Below, one piece after another: positions 23,086 to 36,300 of a stretch of DNA of 64,000 nucleotides. The number at the start of each line of letters is the position of its first letter. The stretch's first letter is position 1. This DNA comes from Atherix ibis (lineage: Eukaryota > Arthropoda > Insecta > Diptera > Athericidae). Location: contig OY282607.1 in the NCBI GenBank assembly GCA_958298945.1, positions 30,388,500 to 30,452,499 on the forward strand. The letters run 5' to 3'. The position numbers and the translations under genes are program-made. The notes beneath the pieces were generated by a model, which was not told the DNA's origin, ran no database searches, and saw only the letters and a program-made list of their open reading frames with translations.

Positions 23086-23606
23086 TACAATGGGAGCACC
23101 AGTCACAATGAAGAACTGCAGCGCAGACAGCGCACCCCACGTGTCTGGATGGAAAGGCGTAATAAGGATGTTTGATATGGAAAGTTGTTGCCGGAAGTTT
23201 ACGGCGGTGATCACTTTGATCAGAAATTGTGCAGCAATTTTCACTGTCTTGGCAAGGATGATTTCGATCAACTTTTGGAACTAATCTCGCCGTTATTCAC
23301 CAAAAAATGCGTACTTCCATACAAATCATCCTTGCCAAGACAGTGAAAATTGCTGCACAATTTCTGATCAAAGTGATCACCGCCGTAAACTTCCGGCAAC
23401 AACTTTCCATATCAAACATCCTTATTACGCCTCTCCATCCAGACACGTGGGGTGCGCTGTTTGCGCTGCAGTTCTTCATTGTGACTGGTGCTCCCATTGT
23501 ACCAGGTGTATAAGCTTAAATCTGTTTGGTCATAGATAGCGTGAGTAAGCGTATTAAGCTACCATGGGCACGCCATACTTTTTTTTATGAGTTTGACATC
23601 TGTCAA
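22981..23606. repeat. 626-bp inverted repeat (284-bp arms, 58-bp loop)
   Basis: Arm 22981-23264 is nearly the exact reverse complement of 23323-23606. Each arm holds the terminal 105 bp of the Mos1-like mariner, its flanking TA, and about 180 bp of a Harbinger transposase fragment. The 58-bp loop (23265-23322) continues the Harbinger frame on the plus strand. Only a handful of differences separate the arms, so the inversion duplication is recent or kept similar by gene conversion. The mariner beyond 23606 is not duplicated. Confidence 0.9.
23088..23335 (+). pseudogene. Harbinger-type transposase N-terminal fragment
   Basis: Plus-strand frame: RTPRVWMERRNKDV, an in-frame TGA, then YGKLLPEVYGGDHFDQKLC, FHCLGKDDFDQLLELISPLF and TKKCVLPY. 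The W-x-x-x-R-x-x-x-G...LL.EL and F..LL..I.P.I.K order is the N-terminal region of PIF/Harbinger proteins and Harbinger-derived host genes. The inverted arm repeats the first part on the minus strand (about 23323-23500). The family is distinct from the element at 16.5 kb. Confidence 0.6.
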
Positions 23607-25971
23607 ATCCATACACATAGATTTACCTCGGCAAAGCGAATTAATTTAATGAAATCGGTAGATATTTTCGTGAACAGTTTTGCTCCGACGTTTGCTTCGA
23701 CGAACTCGAACTCAATATTTTCGACAGGCAATTCCACTTAACTGCCATCATCAAACAAAACTTTTTCAAAGATTTTATTTTGTACAAAAAACCGACAAAT
23801 CGAAACACCACACAAACAGTTTTGAATCACACGCACCTCGAATGAAAATTTTCATCGAACGTCAACAATTTGACGCGATTGCACCATTCGAGCAAATCTC
23901 CATATTCTGTACGTCTCGAACATGCTCGATCGAGGGAAAAGTGTTCGTTCTACACGTTCGATCATATAATAAATCCGCTTGAACCGTCAAAATTGACGAT
24001 TTTCCCTAAACTTTGAGCATTTCTCGAATGGTGTAAATCTTAGTTTAAGCTTAACAATTAAAAGGAACTGCAGCTTCATCTTAAATAAAAACCAATGAAT
24101 ATATTTATTTCTAAAAATAATTTATTATATTTTGAATTTTTTTAATAAAAAAACTGTCATTACATTGTTTGTTTATTTTTTTTTTTCATTAATGTATTTA
24201 CATAAAAAACAAGTACAATGGGCAAATTAGTAACAAAAAGAAAAAATATATAATTTTAAATATATTTTCTCAAACTAATTTTAAACACATACAGAATAAT
24301 TGATAAATTCTATATATATTTACAAAAAAAAAAATGAAATTAATTTTATTGCAATTCATATTTATATCTAGATACATATGTAGTTAGGTATTTATGGTAA
24401 TATATATTATGTTTATTTTATTTTATGTATTGTATCTATGTAAATATATTATATAATAATATAATCTTGAAATTTTACATTTTACATATGTTAAATTAGA
24501 ATTGTTTTAAACAAATTATTTGAGACAAGTATGGTAATTATTAATTAAAAAATTGTTATTTAATTGGAACTGAAATTGTAATGGTATTTTTTTTTTTTGC
24601 TTTTGTTTATTATTATTTTTTTTAATATTACTTATAAAAAATACTAAAGGATTCTATTCTTTGAATGATATTACAAACTATTAATTCTTAAGTAATTATA
24701 AATATTTTCTATTATAAAAAAATAATTAGTTTGGTAATTAAAAATATTGATTAATTTTTTTAAAATAATTTTCTTCTTTAGATTAAATTACATTTTCTTT
24801 AGTGATATGAAAAATTATTTTATTTAGAAATCGGGTTATAAGAATATAATTATTGTTTTAAATGGATTTTTTTTTATTAAAAAAACTCTACATAACTCTG
24901 CAAAAGAAAAAAAAATTTCATATGAGAAATGAATTGATAATAGAGAAATTTAATATTTTAATAATATGATTGTAAATAATCGCTTTTAAGAAATGATAAG
25001 AAACTAAATTTATGGATCTTTTTGAAGTTTATTTTGTAATGCGAACTGATAAAAGTTATTCCTTCAAACTTTGTGATAAAGAAAATTTGAAATCAATATA
25101 TTTATAATATTGAATTTAAATAAAATGCACTCTTGAATATAATTTTTTTGCGTATTATTAATTTTATCAAAATATTCAAGAACTATCGTCTATTTTGTTT
25201 TAAAATCACCTACTATACTCGTCGAGAGGCTAGCAAATATTTATTCAGTACGATGTGATATCAATCGATTATTATCATTTCGCAAAAAGTACTTAAATTA
25301 AATTATGATATGATAATAAAAGGGGCTGAAAAAAATAATTTGCACCCAATCGATCGTTAGTGCACTTTTCTTACAGTAAAATTTATTTTTCTACAATATT
25401 CTGAGAAAATTGATAAAAAAAACCAACTAAGAATCGCGCTACTATTTTCCATAACCTTTTCTCTGATTTATTAGAAATTTTGTGCAAATTATAAATAAAT
25501 AATATTAAAACGGAAATAAATCAAATATAAAAAAAGGGGAAATAAAATATTCTTAACTAAATATTTCATATTAATGCATTTGGCAGAGATTTTCGAATTC
25601 GTTGTCTTTTTTCTATGATATTGTAATAACAAATTTCCGTCTTTGTTTAAAAAAAAATGTCGTTCATTTTTATGAATTTTATAGAAATTTATTATAAACT
25701 TACTAACAAAACTAAATTAATAATAATATTGGTAAAATTTGAAGAACAAAAAAAAAACAAATCATATATGTACTAAAATATGTGTAGATTTATTAAATAT
25801 AAAATGGAAATGACTAAAACAAAAAAGGAGAGCTCATTTATATTTGTTTGTTTTTGTTGTGCGTTTGTTTTTACCATATATATATTTTTTTTATTTTTAG
25901 ATATCGGTTTTTAATAAATATGAATTATGTGATTTTTTTTGGAGTTTTTGTTGTTTTTTTCTTCTTCTTTT
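23607..25971. other. Spacer downstream of the DOMON gene
   Basis: From 23610 to 24030 composition is mixed, with several short palindromes (cgtcaaaattgacg at about 23977; accattcgag and ctcgaatggt about 140 bp apart), perhaps the edge of the Harbinger repeat. From 24040 on it is extremely AT-rich, and its right part probably contains the 3' UTR of the minus-strand DOMON gene. No gene was seen. Confidence 0.45.
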
Positions 25972-26652
25972 CTAATGTTTCGGTTCTTTGTTATAATCGA
26001 CATAAACTCGCACCACCTCCCCTGAGTATTTACGTTGCGATGGCATAAAATAAAAATCTGGTGTATCACTACCACCGCCACCACTGCTACCGAGGCCACT
26101 ACTGGCACCACCAACACCAGCGCTACCACTACCACCATCAGCACTGCTTCCGCGGCCTCCTCCAGCTCCACCTCCAACGCCACCTCCTCTGCCACCACCA
26201 CCACCACCACCAGCCCGACTACTACCAAAATCACCATAACCGCTGCTGCCCATTTGATGGCTGTTTCGATTACGACGATCCTGTGTATAATAGCCCGGTT
26301 GCATGGAGCTCTGCTGTTGTTGGAGTACGGTTCGTGGCAGAGAGTATGCTCGATCACCGTAATGCGTCCTTGGCACCGTGATCGGTTCGCCATTTTGATA
26401 TCTTTGGCGATCTGCAGCAGATACTCCATTCGTTTCGTACCGTGAAGATCGTCCATTATTTTCGTATAACTGACTTTTACCAGTTGGCGAATGGGACATT
26501 TGCAGCGTTTGCTGGCTACTTGTACTTCTGCCACGCTGTTGACCTTGACCTTGACCTTTGTTACCCTTCTCCTCAGTCTCGCCGTACGCGTCAAACGCAT
26601 AGTTCGTATTTGATGAGTAATCTTTCCAAGCAGAATTTGGTATTAGCTGATC
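25972..26652 (-). CDS. DOMON gene, distal last exon (long cytoplasmic tail)
   Basis: A phase-0 acceptor (atcttgcag) precedes [20 protein letters not shown]. 226 codons follow: a Gln/Gly/Ser-rich disordered region, many Tyr ([32 protein letters not shown]), a Gly-rich tract of roughly 60 residues (about 26085-26215), and a conserved-looking end [20 protein letters not shown] before the stop. The ordered end after the Gly tract suggests a peptide-binding or interaction motif. Frames on the other strand here are shadows. Confidence 0.8.
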   Translation of the reverse strand, partial: DQLIPNSAWKDYSSNTNYAFDAYGETEEKGNKGQGQGQQRGRSTSSQQTLQMSHSPTGKSQLYENNGRSSRYETNGVSAADRQRYQNGEPITVPRTHYGDRAYSLPRTVLQQQQSSMQPGYYTQDRRNRNSHQMGSSGYGDFGSSRAGGGGGGGRGGGVGGGAGGGRGSSADGGSGSAGVGGASSGLGSSGGGGSDTPDFYFMPSQRKYSGEVVRVYVDYNKEPKH

Positions 26653-29600
26653 CTGCAAGATCAATACAAGAACAGTAAATTGATTATTCGATATCAAACC
26701 AGCCAGCATATATTTTATCTATTTTCAATTCTATTTTAAATTTCGTTTTATTATACAATATTTTTATGTGGTTAAAAATAAAAATTACTGCGCTCTTTCA
26801 ATATTATTATTGTAATTAGAATACATAGTATTACTAATATTTCTACTTTTACATAAATTTTTTCTAATATTGTTAGTATATTAGTTATCTACTATATGAA
26901 AAAAAAAATCCGTATACACACACAGACAAAAAAAAAACGAATGAACAACAACAGCCACTCTATGTGCTTTATTTACTTACTCATCTCGGAATAATAAAAA
27001 GAAAAACATATTCTGTAAATACAATAGTTTATGTAAAATAAATAATAAAATCATCAATTAAATTCTTTGAAAACAAAACAATACATTTTAAAATAAAAAA
27101 AAACTAAAATCCTTTTCTATTTTATAATCTTTTTTTTTCTCGACTTTAAAAAATGGCATTTTATTAATTTTCTATTTCAAATAATTTAATTTAAAAAATG
27201 AAAAAAAATTGTAAATTTTTCTACATAATTGAATGAGTGCATATGTTATTAATAATATTAGCAAAAATTTAATTCGGTGGCAAAAAAATAAACAATTATT
27301 ATTTAATACGTGAATAATATAATTAAAAGTGTGATAACCAATAAAAAAAGTATTTCCAGACATTTAAATTGAAACAAATTGTAAAACACCTGTTTTCGAT
27401 TTAACTAGAGCACAAATATTCCTTGATTTTGCTTTGATTAAAATATGTTTTCTTAATGTAATAATTCAATCTAAATCAATGTGCAATATTTCATGTGGTG
27501 ATGATTATTTTAATAACTAACCAAAAAAAAAATCCAGTTTTTTATTAATTTCTATTTAAATATTTAAACTTATTTGTAATATTTTAATATCGATACTGAC
27601 CATATGTGCTTTGGTAAAAAGTACTACATTATTATGGAAATAATCAAGGATTATTCATTTTGTGGTTTAAAAAGTACAGTCGTATAATATATATTATTTA
27701 ATATAATATTTGATTAGTTTAAAATATGCCATATTATGGTATATTATAGATTATTTAACTATGTATTAAGTATTCAGAACATACGTCGATTAGATAGTGG
27801 AAAAACAGACTTTGCATACTAGTTTTTTGAAAAATATTTTTTCTTCACCGTTGAGGCTATTTTTTTTCTCGCAAAATAGCCGTGTATGGGACACTTAAGG
27901 TAATATTTCTTTAGTTCAATATATTCCATTTTAATTAACGATTAATTAATGACCCAGTAATTTTCGATCAAATTGTAAAAACCTTCTACAAGAGTTTGTT
28001 GTAAACGTAATAACGTTTCAGACAAAATTTTTTCTGCGATGAGGCTCGTTTCTTGCTTGGAGAAACGAACTGTAAAAAAAACCATTATATCTGTAAAAAG
28101 TGAATGTATGGTGTGCAATTTTGGTCTGAAGGTATTTCTTTGAAAATGAAGAGGAACAAACCGTTATCATTAATTCTGAGCGCTATATCCGTATGATTAC
28201 CGGAATTTTTTAAACCAACCTGAAATATTTCAATCTAAACTATACGAGGTCTATTCAAAAAGTATCGCGAATTCTGAATTTCCGCGGGTTAGGTATATTT
28301 GATTTTCGATTTTCGATGGCCTTATGTTGGTACTCATGTCTCTCACTTATGCCGACAAGTTCGGCCATTTTGAATGTTCAGTTAATTTTTGACAGTTGCT
28401 TTACTTTTGAATGTTCAGTTAATTTTTGGCAGCACGTGTTTGGCTCGTCTTCGATTTTTGCTCAATTTCGACCAAAAACAGCATTGCATTAACATTGCTA
28501 ACGAGCTGTTGGACTCTGTCCACGACGACCCAAATTTGCTCCAGAGGGTCATAACTGAGGACGAATCATGGGTTTGTGGTTGTGAGGTGGAAACCAAAGC
28601 TCAATCATCACAATGGAAGCTGCCGCACGAGCCAAGACCGAAAAAAGCGCCAAGTTCGGTCGAATGTGAAGGTTTTGCTTACAGTTTTCTTCGATTGCAG
28701 GGACGTGCTGAATCATTAGTTCTTGCCACAGGGTAGAACAGTCAATAAGGAATATTACCTGCAAGTTATGCGCAAGTTGCGTGAAGCAATTCGCCAGAAA
28801 CATCCGGGTTTGTGGAAGAACATAAAAATTGGATTTTGCACCATGATAACGCCCATGCTCATGCATCGTTGCTCTTGCGCGAATTTTTGGCCAAAAACAA
28901 CAACACACTAATAATTCCGCAGCCACCGTATTCCCCAGATCTGGCCCCCTGTGACTTTTTCTTGTTCCCGAAACTGAAGAGCCCCATGAAAGGACGACGC
29001 TGCGCTACGATTGAGAAGATAAAGACGGCATCGAAGGAGGAACTGAACAAGATCACAAAAAATGATTTTTTGAAGTGATTCGAGGATTAGAAAAAACGTT
29101 GGCAAAAGTGTATAATATTTGGTGGGAATTACTTTGAAGGGGACAAAATAGATATTCATGAATTAATAAATAATTTTTGAAAAAACACAACATTCGTGAT
29201 ATTTTTTGAACAGACCTCGTATGTGGTTTAAGCAAAACGGCACCACAAGCCACACAACATTACAAATTTTAGCTTTATTTCAAGATACTCGTAAGTTCCC
29301 AGGATCATGAGATTTGACACCGTTGGACTTTTATTTATAAAAAATACGATGTAAAGTATCGTATTTATTCAGACAATTCTTAAATTTTAAAGCAATATTC
29401 ATTGAGGATAACATCCTGCAATTTGCAAAAAAGTAATCAAAAATTCCTGTATTAGTTAAAAGATAATCAAAACTTACTTTCAAAATGGAAAGGCTTAAGT
29501 ATTAGAATAAAGTAAAAATTTAAGCCAAATCTAAATTTTAAATGTGTTTAATTTAATTTAACTTTTCTAAGCACCCTTATAGTTGATTAACTCTTATAGT

Positions 29601-30307
29601 TGTGTTTGCTGATAAAAATTCGAACAAAAAAATTATACTTATTCTATATAATTATAGAGTGTGCACACTATTCAACGGAATATACATGTATATTTATATA
29701 AAATGCATATTTTATAGATAATAATTATAAAATCCATCACCAGATTCCGTGTATGTAAGTAGATAATAGCTTTACTAATATTCATTTATGAGTAAACATA
29801 TATATTGATGTGCCCTCAAAAATTTATAATTATGTAACGAAAACTAAAAAAATATATACAATTTTAAATACTAATAATTTACAAATATTTATGACTGTAG
29901 CTAATATATTGACATTGATATACAGTAAAATATACATACACGTATTTATCTTCTCCACTATTCAATCGATTTTCAATTAATATACAATAAATTTTAAATG
30001 GTTCACTTTCAATTCTTTTGTACAAATAATTATTTATATACAGATGATATTATTTTTATGCTGACTGGTTTTAATAATAAAAAGTTTCCATTTTTTATAT
30101 ATATGTTAATGTTTTTATATATTTAGATTTATTGCATTTTTATAATAATTTTTTTTTTTATAAATGTAAAGAAAAATTTTGAAAATTTACCCGATTCTAG
30201 ATCTAATTTTGTAGATACGAAAACTATTTGTTTCAAACAAATTATTTAGGATATTCCATCTGTTTAGATACATAGCTTTTGGCAGTGGCAGTGGCAGTAG
30301 TTTTTTC

Positions 30308-30343
<36 letters not shown>

Positions 30344-33300
30344 TAGTAGTAATAGTAGTAGCAGTGGTAATACCAGCAGAAATGGTATAACTAATAGTAG
30401 CAATAATAGTAGTAATAGTATAACATATACAGATCAGCAACAAAAAGGCGGATATACCACTATTGCATCAATTTTTAATATTTTAACTTTTTATTTTTTT
30501 GTTTGTTTATCTTATCCTTACTATATCCCGATATAATTTATCATATAGTAATTTTCTTATTATTATTATTATTATTATATAATTATTATTATTGATTTCA
30601 CTTAAAAATAATTTCTAATAAAATAATCATTTTCCAAAAGTATGTATGAATATATTTATAAAAAAAATTACACATGTACTTATATATGTATGTAAATATT
30701 AATTATATAAATTTTCTATACATATGTATAATGCCAATATTTTAAAAAAATATTATATTTGATAATTTAAGAATAAATATTTATACAATTACGTTAAAGA
30801 GTATTAATTTATTTTTCTTTAAATTGAGTATTATACAAATAACACTATGGAGAACTTATTAAAGTAATTTTAAAAAACAACAAAAAATAAAACAAAACTT
30901 AATGTATCTAATATATTGGATATGTATATATATATAAATATATTTTGTAATTATAGTAAATATAATACCAACAAATAAATAAATAGATTAAAATGCCAAT
31001 TAAATAAATAGAAAAAAAAAACTCTTTTATAAAACACTCGACGGCTGATAACGTTGTTCATACATTCTCCATTCTTCTGGTATTGTGTATATTAGCTTTA
31101 AATATTAGAAAATGTTAGTCTTAACAACAAAAACAAAAAATAAAAAAAATAAACACAAAATATTAAGCCTAGATTATAATTATGTATTTAGGTACGTATG
31201 TATATGGAAATTTTTTATGAATATTTAAATGCATGGACATTGTGAAATGTTTTATAGAAATTCCAAAGCTAAGATTAAAAAAAAAACCAAACAAACTTTA
31301 AAGCATTAAATATAAAATTTATATAATTAATCTCCAATAATAGAGAACATTTTTTTTTTTGCAAACTAAAAATAATTTATATCATTTCCTTTCAGTTGTC
31401 TTCTATAAAAAATTGCACAACATAAAAAATGAATTATTTTTTTTTTATTTTTTTTCGTAAAATAAAATGCACAAAAAGCATTTATCTTAATTATTAATAA
31501 TATTATGCATTATATAGAATAAAACTATTTAAATTATATGATTTAGAAAAGTAAAAAGTATAAATAAATGCTAAACTTACCTTTTGATTACGACTTTTTT
31601 TCGAGGTCTTATAAATTGTACAAGATGCTTGTATTAATGCAATAATAACTAATGCAATAATACATCCAAGAACTGTATAAAGCCGAACTGATGACATTTG
31701 GAAGAAGGATGGTTCAGCATCCTCATCATTATTTATAGTTTTATCTATAAAATAAATTAAAAAAAAAAAATTATCGAGTTTTTATTATGTTGGAAAAAAA
31801 TATTTAATAAACGTCCAACTCTTTTTTTTACACAGTAGATACGTTCCAAGAAAAAACGGGTATACTCGTAAAAGAAATCGTGTAAAAAAGATTTTTTAAA
31901 GTTCTTGAAACACCATCCTAGTAAAATTGAGGATATGTTTTAAACACTTTAAAAAACCCTGTAAAATATAAAAAAATAGTATTAAATATTATTGTAAAAA
32001 ATCATTTCAAAAAAAGTTAAAAATGTAAAAATAGGCCAGGGGATCACTGTTTCAACACCACGACCTTGAACGCAATATGCCGCCGTCGAAAATGAAATTG
32101 ACCGATAAAAAAACATGAAAAAACGTCAACAATTGTGATACGACGGCTATATGATAAATACTTGGCCGTGGTAAGAAATAAACATTTTTTTGTGTAAAAT
32201 TCATTTTATAAATTTTCTTTTACTTGATGCACTTAGTCTAAAGCTTTTCTATCTTTTGTATGTCATCTAAAAAATACGAATTCTCCAACTCTTCTAATTG
32301 AATTTTGTCATGGCGAAGACACAAGTGTGCACGCGTGTAAGTTCTTGATAAAAGAGAATTTTTGTCATCGCCAAATGTGGTAGTATTGTCTTGATTTCAC
32401 TATTCAACTGGTCTAATAATGATGTATAGTCAAAATTATTATATTATATGCATCCCTGAAAACAGTTCCTGCCTATAGAACCATTTTTGCCTTTTTTGGT
32501 ACACGCTCGATAGTATAAGTCCTTTATTTAACTGAACTTTCCTTTCTGATGTGTAATGGATAATTTATGCTTAATCAACATTTATTTATTGACGCAAAAA
32601 TTTATTAGGATTAGACTTAAAAATTTCCAAAGAAGTTCTTGTATGAACAGTTTGTTAGTCAAACGGTTTCTCATACCCAAAATTTCATGTAAGATGATGC
32701 CTACAAGATTTTTTTACTAAGATACTTTCATTCGAGGGTCTTTCAAATCAATATAATGGATTTTATTAATCATTTGTCCAGTGGTCACGTAAATTGGATA
32801 TCCTGGGCGCTCACATCGTTCATACAAATCACAATGAAAATTAGTAAACGATTTCTGTATTATTCCATACGATGGTGAAAAGTCTACATTGTATTTCTAA
32901 ACCTTGGTTTTTTCAGATATTGTTTTTTTCTCAAAAAATATTATTTTATTATTAACCTACGAAAATCATTTTTTCCATTATAATAAAAATTACAAACATT
33001 GTTTGCTTTCAATGGTTGTGCAAATCAAACCAATGAACACATGTTAATAAAATTTTGTACAGCGTCTTTTTATTGTAGAAATAGTATATGATAAAAGCCC
33101 TTGTACATTCCGACCGCGAAAAACTATGATAAAAGCTGTGACATGCAAATATCTCGGAAATGCGCACCATTCGCGGGATATCATATCAAATGTTAAAAAG
33201 TGAAAAACATTTCCGATGATACCTTCAGATTGACGGTAAAGTTAGCAAATCTCGCAAAAAAATGCGAAAAATTGACTTCTCGCCGAACCAGCAAAATTGA

Positions 33301-36300
33301 AGCGTTCATATTTTTTAAAATATCGATACTCTCTATTTTGACTGTTGGACAATAATCAAATAAATACTAATATAACCCTAAGTGAAAATTTGACGTAGAC
33401 CTCCGATCACCGAAGTTAAGCGGGATTGGGCGTGATTAGCACTCAAATGGGTAGCCGTGTGGGAACAACGCTTAGAATTCACATTTTCAATACTAATTTT
33501 AATTGAAATTGCGCTTAGAATTCACATTTCAATACTAGTTTTAATTGAAATGAAACAATCAAAAAAACAAACAATTAACGTTGAACAACGTTTTTGAAGA
33601 TCTCGAAAAACCGCAAAAAAATACTCTAAATTTCGAATATCTTGGAAGACAAAAGCAAAAAGCGTGCAAAAAAAATAACGAAAAATAAAAAAATAGAGAT
33701 TTTTATTTTTCATTTTTAGTTCTAATAGTGATTCAAATCATTACGGTTTACAACTCTTAACACATGTTTTTTTTCTCATAGAAAGCAAAAACAAATTTAT
33801 TCAAAGTACTAGCCCTCGCTAGCTACACATTTTTCCCATCTCTCGGGCAATTTGTGGATGCCACGCCAACAAAATTCCTTCTCTTTCGAAGCAAACCACT
33901 CATCAAGCCATTTTCGGACATCTTCGTAAGAATCGAAGTGCTGCTCAGCGAGCGCGTGACCCATCGACGAAAACGGGTAGTAGTCGGAAGGGGCCAGATC
34001 TAGTGAATAAGCGGGGTGGGTAGCACCTCCCAGTTGAGTGTGTCCAAGTAGTTTCGGACCATTTTTGACGTGTGCGATGGTGCGTTATCGTGTAGGAAAA
34101 TAAGCTTGTCATGTTTTTGTTGATAATCCGTCCTTTTTTCACGCAGAGCACGGTGCAATTTGATCAGTTCTCATAGTAGACAATACCCTGCTGATCCCAC
34201 CAAACGCAAAGCATAGTCTTCCGTCCGAAGCGATTTGGTCTTAGGGAAGATGTTGATTGTTGGGGATCAATCCACTATTTCTTGCGTTTAGGATTCTCGA
34301 AATATATGCACTTTTCATCGCCTGTCACAATCCGATACAGGAACAACTTTCTTTCTTGTCTGGCGAGCAAGATTTCGCATGTGTTTTGGTGTCGCTCCAT
34401 CTGCCTATCGTTCAATTCATGCGGCACCCATTTTCCGATCTTTTCAATCTTTTCCATGGCACGCAGACGCATGGAAATGATTGGTTGAGTAACACCGAAT
34501 TGCTCCGCGAACATTTTTGCGATTTGGTATCGTCTTCGTCCATAAGAGCCTGCAATTGATGGTGTCAACCTTCCTAGGCCGATTGTCACGCTTCTTGTCC
34601 CACAAGTCAAAATTGCCGTCTTTGAGCCGACGAAACCAATCTGGGCACGTTGTTTCCGATAAAGCACTGTCACCATAGGCCTCCATAAGCATTCGATGTG
34701 ATTCGGCAGCCGATTTCTTCAAATTGAAGCAGAAAAGCAGAGCTTCCCCCATATGCTCTTTTTCTAGCACAAAACTAGACATGATAACCAAAGGAAAAAT
34801 GTATGTCGTTGTACGAAATTGCTGACAATGTGCACTGATTAATGTTGACAGATGTCAAACTCATAAAAATAAAAGTATGACGTGCCCATGGTAGCTTAAT
34901 ACGCTCACTCACGCCATCTATGACCAAATAGTGGATTTAAGCTTATACCCCTGATACTAGTGCAATGAAAGCTCACAGAAAAATATATAAGAAATATAAG
35001 GCCAAAATTTGCTTAAGGACACTGAAGTATGTCCTCAGAATTTTGGAGAATTATTTTATGGACTAATGAGTCGTCATTTTTTTTCGATGGATCCTATGGA
35101 AGACAATCCTTCTATTCTTTACCAAATAAAAAATAGAATCGAAAGTGTATAGTACCTATTCGAAGCCATAAAGTAGAAAAATAAGGATTTCGAGTTGCGT
35201 ATCATATGAAAATATTAGTTCTATAGTTAGACTACCTAAAAGAGTGCATCATTAATATGTAATTTCGTTTACGTTTTATACCATACAATCTTTAAGTTTA
35301 TTATTTTTTTTACAATAAAATTATTTTGGTAATTTGTGTTAGAACAAATAATTTATGCAAAAAAGTACTCGTTGTTATGTTTTTGGACCGTGTTATTTCA
35401 AATTCGTGTAATTGGGTATATAAGAAACCATAAAATACGTTATATGTTGCTATTCACTTACAATCTAAAGATTTGAAATGCAAATAGTATGGATCCACTT
35501 GAAGGGCGCCCACTTTTCCAGTCTGCAAACTATCAAACAGAGTCTGTTTAATAAGCACACCGCCATCTGAGCTACTATCATCGTTGCCCGATTTTAGAGA
35601 TCTTCCCTTTTCGAATGCGGCTTTATCAAACATTGCATTCATCTTTGACACCATTGTTGTTCCCTCCCTGGCAATAGAAGAATTTTTCATTTAGTTTTGT
35701 AATTTTTAACATTCATATAAAATTTAATATAAGAAAGTACTTTTCAAAATCTAGCACATCAATTTTATAGTATCCTGGAATGTTACTGAGTACACCGTTG
35801 AACGAATTCGTTACTGTACTGGCTAAATTATCAAATTCGATTGTTCCTTTTGCAGGTGCACTAAATGATTCTGCTAAATTAGTCATTTTAACTGCAACAT
35901 TATAAACTAATAGATTTGGTGCTGGAGTTGTTGAACCGACTACAAGATTTTCAAGTTCTGAAAGAATAAGTTTAGTGCATAAATTAGAAAATAACATAAT
36001 TCAGATTATTGATAATTTCATTTTTAATGATCGTATACCTTTTCCACAAGATTTGATACAGACTCGTTTTGGTGTAACAATAGGAATTTGATTGTGTTTA
36101 CGAATTTTTTTGCTAACACCATCAAAATTTCCACCACCAACGGGGAAAAATAGATACAAGCAATGTTCGTCGGTAAAACCCAAATCCTGATGGGAATTTG
36201 AATAGATATTTTCTTATATGTATTTTTTGCTGATTAAAATTTTTATCACATTACATACCTGTTGATCACCTGTTGTTCTTTTTCGCGTAAACTCTAATAT

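Larger units (their letters stand above)
26653..31026. other. DOMON gene region between alternative last exons
   Basis: AT-rich sequence. It contains the nested transposon pair at 27830-29340, a (TAG)n/(AGT)n microsatellite at about 30299-30365 preceded by (GGCAGT)3, and (ATT)n near 30560. No further coding exon was recognised. Confidence 0.5.
31745..35461. other. DOMON gene intron before the TM exon
   Basis: A 3.7-kb intron. From 31800 to 33370 is mixed, AT-rich sequence with no family recognised. Then follow a 5S rRNA-like fragment, a short tandem duplication, a Mos1-like mariner and a Tc1-like fragment (separate entries). Confidence 0.6.

Noticed and set aside
23074..23513. Pair of mirror-image 65-68 codon frames
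   Set aside because: Both are readings of the palindrome arms in a non-coding frame. The Harbinger frame is the meaningful one.
26035..26445. Thr/Ala-rich plus-strand frame and another antisense frame
   Set aside because: Shadows of the Gly/Gln-rich last exon of the DOMON gene on the minus strand.
30279..30536. Poly-Ser open frame
   Set aside because: Produced by the (AGT)n microsatellite; no splice partner and no conserved tail.
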